Below are positions 6,863-10,714 of a stretch of DNA of 10,714 nucleotides, in pieces. Each line of letters begins with the position of its first letter. Position 1 is the stretch's first letter. Source of the stretch: Candidatus Latescibacterota bacterium (GTDB lineage Bacteria > Latescibacterota > UBA2968 > UBA8231); the NCBI GenBank assembly GCA_022827165.1, contig JAJDTN010000389.1, positions 1 to 10,714 on the forward strand. The letters are read 5' to 3'. The notes beneath the pieces are model-generated. The model was not told the DNA's origin, made no database searches, and saw nothing but the letters and a program-made list of their open reading frames with translations. A program made the translations under genes and the position numbers.

Positions 6863-7758
6863 TGCGCTACCGCCGGTTCGGCAAGACCGGCTGGCAGGTC
6901 AGCGAGATCGCCCTCGGCGGCGCCTGGTTCTACGGCCGCCCCGAGTTCGGCCCGCGGCCTGTCTCCCACGGCGCCGCCATCGTCGAGCGCGCCCTGGAGA
7001 TGGGGGTCAACTACATCGACACGGCCCCCCTCTACGGCAGCGGCCGCAGCGAGGAGGTCCTGGGCCACGCGCTGAAGGGGGTGGAGCAGCCCTTCTTCCT
7101 GGCCACCAAGGTCGGCTACCTCCCCGAGCCCTTCGACTACACGCGCGATACGGTGATGCGCGGCTTCGAGGCCAGCCTCAAGCGGCTGCAGCGGGACCGC
7201 GTCGACCTCGTGCAGATCCACGAGACCGAGAAGGCCGGCTGGGAGGGGGTCTTCGGCAAGGGGCGCACCCTCGAGGCGCTGGTCGAGCTGCGCGAGCAGG
7301 GCCTGGCGACCCACATCGGCCTCACCGGCGCCGACCTCGATCTCATGGTGCGCATGCTCGGCGCCACGGACGAGTTCGTCTCCGTCATCACCTACCTGAA
7401 GTACGACCTGCTGGTGCAGGACGCCCGCGAGGCCCTGGTGCCGGCCGCCGTCGCCGCCGACGCCGCCCTCATCTGCGCCTCGCCATTGCACGCCGGACTC
7501 CTCGGCTCGCGGCGGGACCACTGGCGGCAGCAGGGCCGCTTCGAGGAACGCTACGAGAGGCTGGAGCGGGTCGAGGCGGTCCTGGCCCGCCACGGCCTGA
7601 GCCCTGCCGACGCGGGGCTGCGCTATCTGCTGTCGGATGTTCGCGTGGGGACCGTCCTCTCCGGCGTCGACAGCATCGCCGAGCTGGAACGGTCCGTCGC
7701 CGCTTCGGATGCCGGACCCCTGGACGCGGAGCTGATCCGCCAGATCGAGGAGGCCTGA
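6862..7758 (+). CDS. Aldo/keto reductase
   Basis: The 298-residue product is a single-domain (beta/alpha)8 aldo/keto reductase. RRFGKTGWQVSEIALGG is the family's opening strand and turn. YIDTAPLYGSGRSE supplies Asp53 and Tyr58, ATKVG supplies Lys83 and QIHE supplies His120, giving the full Asp-Tyr-Lys-His catalytic tetrad. The C-terminal part (about 258-275, VRVGTVLSGVDSIAELE) is the cofactor-binding segment. It interconverts an aldehyde or ketone with an alcohol using NAD(P)H. Overall it looks closest to the L-fucose / D-threo-aldose dehydrogenase-type group, though this is from memory. ATG 6862 shares its A with the preceding TGA, so translation is probably coupled and no separate ribosome-binding site is needed. 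Its pairing with a Gfo/Idh/MocA enzyme suggests sugar or polyol metabolism. Confidence 0.93.
   Translation: MRYRRFGKTGWQVSEIALGGAWFYGRPEFGPRPVSHGAAIVERALEMGVNYIDTAPLYGSGRSEEVLGHALKGVEQPFFLATKVGYLPEPFDYTRDTVMRGFEASLKRLQRDRVDLVQIHETEKAGWEGVFGKGRTLEALVELREQGLATHIGLTGADLDLMVRMLGATDEFVSVITYLKYDLLVQDAREALVPAAVAADAALICASPLHAGLLGSRRDHWRQQGRFEERYERLERVEAVLARHGLSPADAGLRYLLSDVRVGTVLSGVDSIAELERSVAASDAGPLDAELIRQIEEA
7747..7753 (+). promoter_or_regulatory. Shine-Dalgarno for the Gfo/Idh/MocA gene
   Basis: GAGGAGG lies 4 nt before ATG 7758, inside the end of the aldo/keto reductase gene. It is the strongest ribosome-binding site in this group and supports the TGATG-overlap start. Confidence 0.8.
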
Positions 7759-8831
7759 TGGCCGCACCCGTGAGACTGGGATTCATCGGCGTGGGCTTCA
7801 TCACCCAGCGCGCCCACCTGCCGGCCCTGCAGCCCCTGGTGGAGGCGGGCGAGGCGGAGTTCACCGCCTTCTGCGACGTGAGCGAGGAGACGGGCCGTGA
7901 GCAAGCCGCCGCCTTCGGCGCCAAGGCTGTCTACACCGATCACGAGCGCATGCTGGAGCGCGAGTCCCTCGACGCCGTGTACGTCAACCTGCCGCCGACC
8001 CTGCACACCGACCAGGTGCGGCTGGCCGCCGAGCGCGGCCTCCACCTCTTCGTGGAAAAGCCGGTTAGCCTCGACATCGCCCAGGCCGCGGAGTTCGCCG
8101 CCGCCATCGAGAAGGCCGGCGTCGTCTCCCAGGTCGGCTTCAACAGCCGCTACTGCCCGTCGTCAGCGGTCGTCCGCGAACGGCTCGCGTCCCTGACCCC
8201 GCGCCACGCCCAGGTGCAACTGCTCTACAGCGGCAGCCCCATCCGCTGGTGGACCAGCCGCTACGAGGAGTGCGGCGGCTCCTTCGTGGAGAACACCATC
8301 CACATGGTCGACCTCGTGCGCTACTGGCTCGGCGACATCGCCCAGGTCTCCGCCTTCTACCACTGGCGCGAGCCCGGGGTGGGGCCCGAGCCGATGAACC
8401 TGCCCCACGCGTACGACGTGAACTACCTCTTCGACTGCGGGGTCACGGGAAGCTTCACCACCTCGCGGGTGCTCACCAACGTGCAGGCGGGCCGGCGCGA
8501 GGTGCTGATCGTCTGCGACGACGCCCTGATCGAGTGGTCGGCGGCGAAGGTGGTGGAGAACGGCGAAACGGTGTGGGAGGAGAAGGCCGAAGGGCGGGCG
8601 TCCTTCGCGCTGCAGGCGGAGGCTTTTGTCGGCGCGGTGAAGGCCGCCGACCCGTCGGCGACGCTCAGCCCCTACGGGCCGAGCCTGAACAGCCTCGCCG
8701 CCGTTCTCGGCGCCAACGCCTCGGCCGAGCGCGACGGGGAGCGGTTGGCTTTGCAGGATGTCATGTCCGGGGCCGTGGCGTGGAACCCGCGCTTCGCGGC
8801 GGCCCACGGCGTGCCGCCGCTGGAGGGCTGA
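7758..8831 (+). CDS. Gfo/Idh/MocA-family oxidoreductase
   Basis: The 357-residue product has an N-terminal Rossmann domain: LGFIGVGFITQRAHLP (residues 7-22) is the glycine-rich nucleotide loop, and Asp40 at the end of the second strand suggests NAD(H). VEKPVSL (Glu100, Lys101, Pro102) is the family's catalytic EKP motif. GGSFVENTIHMVDLVRYWLGD (173-193) carries His182 and Asp185 in the position of the usual GG..D.G.H..D segment, with Glu178-Asn179 where Asp-x-Gly is more common. The C-terminal alpha/beta domain ends in the usual ALQDVMSG..AW. It probably oxidises or reduces a sugar, inositol or sugar-acid in the cytoplasm. It is the last gene of the coupled DCC / aldo-keto reductase / Gfo set, and non-coding DNA follows. 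Confidence 0.93.
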   Translation: MAAPVRLGFIGVGFITQRAHLPALQPLVEAGEAEFTAFCDVSEETGREQAAAFGAKAVYTDHERMLERESLDAVYVNLPPTLHTDQVRLAAERGLHLFVEKPVSLDIAQAAEFAAAIEKAGVVSQVGFNSRYCPSSAVVRERLASLTPRHAQVQLLYSGSPIRWWTSRYEECGGSFVENTIHMVDLVRYWLGDIAQVSAFYHWREPGVGPEPMNLPHAYDVNYLFDCGVTGSFTTSRVLTNVQAGRREVLIVCDDALIEWSAAKVVENGETVWEEKAEGRASFALQAEAFVGAVKAADPSATLSPYGPSLNSLAAVLGANASAERDGERLALQDVMSGAVAWNPRFAAAHGVPPLEG

Positions 8832-8920
8832 TGCGTTTGCAGGGGTAGGGGGGTCCAGCGCCTTCCTGACTCTTGACCCTGCGATCATCCTCGGTAGGTT
8901 CGGTTCTCTCCGTACAAAGC

Positions 8921-8956
8921 GATGCCCCCGGCCCGGTGATCAGGGTCGGGGGCATC
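8921..8956. terminator. Strong hairpin, probable bidirectional terminator
   Basis: The arms are 8921-8934 and 8943-8956. GATGCCCCCG pairs perfectly with CGGGGGCATC, then one G-U pair and three C-G pairs extend the stem to 14 bp around an 8-nt loop (GGTGATCA). There is no U-run on the plus strand. On the minus strand the stem is followed by GCTTTGT, a partial U-rich tail, so it may act mainly as the 3' end of the convergent minus-strand gene. Confidence 0.65.
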
Positions 8957-8969
8957 TGCCGCTTATAGC

Positions 8970-9013
8970 GGGGGCGAGGAGGCTGTCACCTCCTGCCCCC
9001 AAGGAGGGCAGCC
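8970..9013. repeat. GC-rich hairpin with competing alternative pairings
   Basis: Fold 1: GGGGGC (8970-8975) plus AGGAGG (8977-8982) pair with CCTCCT (8989-8994) plus GCCCCC (8995-9000), a 12-bp stem with one bulged G (8976) and loop CTGTCA. Fold 2: GGCTG (8981-8985) and CCTCC (8989-8993) pair with GGAGG (9003-9007) and CAGCC (9009-9013). A third option is CTGCCC (8993-8998) with GGGCAG (9006-9011). All use the same central strand, so they exclude one another. No U-run follows. Confidence 0.6.
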
Positions 9014-9020
9014 TGCAAGA

Positions 9021-9052
9021 CTCCATCCCACACTTGAACCCGATGGAGCGTG
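9021..9052. repeat. Palindromic direct repeat, copy 1
   Basis: This 32-nt unit starts CTCCATCCCA and ends AACCCGATGGAGCGTG. The arms CTCCATC (9021-9027) and GATGGAG (9042-9048) are perfect inverted repeats around a 14-nt loop. It matches copy 2 exactly at both ends, with only the middle (CACTTG) differing. It resembles a REP-type element or a small structured RNA unit; two copies in one gap cannot tell which. Confidence 0.75.
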
Positions 9053-9058
9053 CAGAAT

Positions 9059-9091
9059 CTCCATCCCAACCTTTCAACCCGATGGAGCGTG
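9059..9091. repeat. Palindromic direct repeat, copy 2
   Basis: This 33-nt unit begins 6 nt after copy 1 ends. The left 10 nt and right 16 nt are identical to copy 1; the middle is ACCTTTC instead of CACTTG. The arms CTCCATC (9059-9065) and GATGGAG (9081-9087) enclose a 15-nt loop. Confidence 0.75.
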
Positions 9092-9193
9092 GCTACTCCT
9101 CCGAATCCAACTTGGGAGAGAGTACGGGCTGCACAAGCACCGTCAACCCCGCCCACACGAGGACGCCCTGACTGAACGGCAGCCGCCCGCTGC

Positions 9194-10714
9194 TCACCCC
9201 ACCCGGTGCAAATCCACGTCCCGCACCGCCTCGTAGATCACCCCGCCCTCGACATCGCGCGGCATGGGCGCCCCCGTGAGGTAGCAGATCGTGGGGGCCA
9301 CGTCGATGACGCGCACCTGGCGGTCGAGCCGGCCCCCCCGGCGCACGCCGGCGCCGGCGGCGATGAAGGTCGAGTGCTGGCCGGCCATGCCGAAGGCGAC
9401 GGAGGGCAGCTGCTTGCCGTGGGCGCCGTCGAACTCCGGGCGCAGGGCGTAGACCACGTCGCCCACGCGGTCCGACCACAGGTTCACCATCTCCGCGTCC
9501 TCCCGGGTCAGGGCGAGGGCGAAAGGCCGCCGCCCCGTCTCCGGGTCCTGGTAGTCGTGGAGAGCCTGGATGATCTCCCGGCAGGTGGCGTCGTAGTCCC
9601 CGGGATCGACGATGCCGCCGGGCTCCCGCCCCTTGAGGTTCACGAAGATGTGCACGAGGCCCACGTCGGCCGCCCGGGTGCGCGTCCAGTCGACGCGCCG
9701 GTTGCGGCCGCGGCCCTCGTACTTCAGGAACCCAGCCTGCTCCAGTACCGCCGCCACGTTGACGACCGTGTGCTGCTGCGAGGTGCCGCCGTGGTCGGAG
9801 ACCACGAAGAAGGCGGTGTCGTCGCCGGCGAGCCGGCGCAGGCGGCCGATCCAGCGGTCGATGGAGGCGTAGGTGCGCTCCACCCCCTCGCGGCAGCGCC
9901 GCTGCACCGACGGCGGCGCCCCGGAGTGGGGATCGGCGGCGCGCAGGAAGAAGTGGCTGGTGTAGTCGGAGGCGTGGGTCTCCGTCATCAGCAGGTCCCA
10001 GTCCCGGGAGCCGGCGAGGTACTCGGCCACGTCGGCGAGGCGCTCGTGGTGGAACTCCAGCAGCTCGAAGTAGGTGTCGTCGTCGATCAGGCCGAGGGCG
10101 TCGCGGGCCGGGTTCTGCAGGAAGTTGCCCACGTGGCGGTCGATCTCGCGGGCCACGGAGGCGGGCTTGGTATAGCCGTCGGGCGGCCAGATCTGGGGGA
10201 TGAAGAGCTCGAAGGCGTCGGCCCGCGCCGACAGGGTGATCAGCTTGGCGCGCACGTATCCGCGCACCTTGCGGCCGTCGATCTCGAAGCGGTCCAGCCA
10301 CCAGTCGCTCCACTCCCCCACGCCGAGGTCGGCCAGAGGCCGGCCCGCGTTCTTCGAGCGGCAGATGCGCACCCGGTCGTAGCCGCCACGGCCGCTGGCG
10401 TAGATCAGGGCGTGCAGCTGCATCGGCGTGCCCTCCCGGCCGCGGTTCATCTCCTCGCGGCCCCTGGCCAACGGCTGGATGGTGAGGGCCGCCTCCTTCG
10501 GCATCCGCTTCGAGGCGGGCAGTCCCATCCAGCCGCGGGCCTCTTCCAGGGTCACGGGATCGAACTCGCGCACCCCCTGCAGGGCGCTCGGGTCGAGGGT
10601 CTCCGGGTCGCGCTGGGCCTCCAGCCGCCGCGGCGCCCACTTGCCGCCCACGAAGAGGTGGTACCCGGCCACCTGGTGATGGTTGGAGACGCCGGGGCCG
10701 GTGCCCTCCACCTG
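9194..10714 (-). CDS. Alkaline-phosphatase-superfamily / type I phosphodiesterase-like protein (N-terminus outside window)
   Basis: The minus-strand frame is open to the window edge, giving about 506 visible residues, and the gene start lies beyond it. GTG at 10711 is an internal codon rather than a convincing start, since the nucleophile-bearing N-terminal part is missing. Counting from that codon, TETHASDYTSHFF supplies Asp249 and His253, VVSDHGGT supplies Asp306 and His307, and GMAGQHSTFIAAG supplies His446. These are the expected two-metal ligands of nucleotide pyrophosphatase/phosphodiesterase-like members. VIDVAPTICYLTGAPMPRDVEG (468-489) is the typical sulfatase/phosphatase-superfamily C-terminus. 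An insert rich in beta-type sequence (about 95-170) separates the visible start from the metal site. It probably hydrolyses a phospho-mono- or diester; the substrate and location are unknown because any signal peptide is outside the window. It converges on the plus-strand genes. Confidence 0.9.
   Translation of the reverse strand, partial: QVEGTGPGVSNHHQVAGYHLFVGGKWAPRRLEAQRDPETLDPSALQGVREFDPVTLEEARGWMGLPASKRMPKEAALTIQPLARGREEMNRGREGTPMQLHALIYASGRGGYDRVRICRSKNAGRPLADLGVGEWSDWWLDRFEIDGRKVRGYVRAKLITLSARADAFELFIPQIWPPDGYTKPASVAREIDRHVGNFLQNPARDALGLIDDDTYFELLEFHHERLADVAEYLAGSRDWDLLMTETHASDYTSHFFLRAADPHSGAPPSVQRRCREGVERTYASIDRWIGRLRRLAGDDTAFFVVSDHGGTSQQHTVVNVAAVLEQAGFLKYEGRGRNRRVDWTRTRAADVGLVHIFVNLKGREPGGIVDPGDYDATCREIIQALHDYQDPETGRRPFALALTREDAEMVNLWSDRVGDVVYALRPEFDGAHGKQLPSVAFGMAGQHSTFIAAGAGVRRGGRLDRQVRVIDVAPTICYLTGAPMPRDVEGGVIYEAVRDVDLHRVG

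Larger units (their letters stand above)
8832..9193. other. Structured non-coding region between convergent genes
   Basis: This 362-nt gap separates the plus-strand Gfo gene from the minus-strand phosphatase gene. An open frame crosses it, but it resembles no protein, changes composition and runs through the hairpins, so I treat the gap as non-coding. It holds, in order, a terminator-like hairpin, a second GC-rich hairpin with an alternative fold, and two palindromic direct repeats, each listed separately. I see nothing recognisable in 8832-8910 or 9092-9193. Confidence 0.75.

Noticed and set aside
9021..9091. CRISPR array
   Set aside because: There are only two units, separated by 6 nt, with no spacer-sized unique sequence and no cas genes.
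8758..9171. Plus-strand open frame across the intergenic region
   Set aside because: It has no recognisable motif, overlaps the end of the Gfo gene in another frame, and runs through hairpins and repeats.
9093..10640. Second long minus-strand frame overlapping the phosphodiesterase gene
   Set aside because: The translation is Arg/Pro/Gly-rich shadow sequence, while the other frame has the metal-site motifs.

Overview
The window is a GC-rich (about 75% GC in sampled stretches of the strongly biased genes) bacterial chromosome segment of 10,714 bases. Genes are tightly packed and most have C- or G-ending codons. The lineage cannot be assigned from the sequence. The mix of metal-dependent dehydrogenases, a Gfo/Idh/MocA oxidoreductase and a LarA-like protein suggests a heterotroph handling many small hydroxy-acids and sugars. 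No rRNA, tRNA, transposase, integrase, CRISPR or phage gene is visible.

Layout: (1) Positions 2-3891, plus strand, hold four adjacent genes: the C-terminal end of an iron-containing alcohol dehydrogenase, a LarA-superfamily (nickel-pincer racemase/epimerase-like) protein, a D-serine dehydratase/D-threonine aldolase-type PLP enzyme, and a zinc-dependent medium-chain dehydrogenase. They are 13 nt apart, 7 nt overlapping, and 2 nt apart, so they look like one operon for interconverting or breaking down a chiral hydroxy- or hydroxyamino-acid. (2) Positions 3955-6366 hold an 803-residue multi-pass membrane protein of the YfhO / PTPS-related, GT-C-like type. Its base composition and codon use are clearly less GC-biased than its neighbours. 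(3) Positions 6434-8831 hold a DCC-family thioredoxin-like protein, an aldo/keto reductase and a Gfo/Idh/MocA oxidoreductase. Both junctions are TGATG stop/start overlaps, so translation is probably coupled. (4) Positions 8832-9193 are non-coding, between convergent genes. They hold a terminator-like hairpin, a second strong hairpin with a competing alternative fold, and two near-identical palindromic direct repeats. (5) Positions 9194-10714, minus strand, hold an alkaline-phosphatase-superfamily (type I phosphodiesterase-like) protein whose N-terminus lies outside the window.

The most interesting parts are the four-gene racemase/PLP/dehydrogenase module, in which the LarA-like protein keeps the expected active-site His/Lys spacing, and the structured intergenic region. 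Substrates of all the enzymes are unknown from sequence alone. No clear promoter was recognised anywhere.
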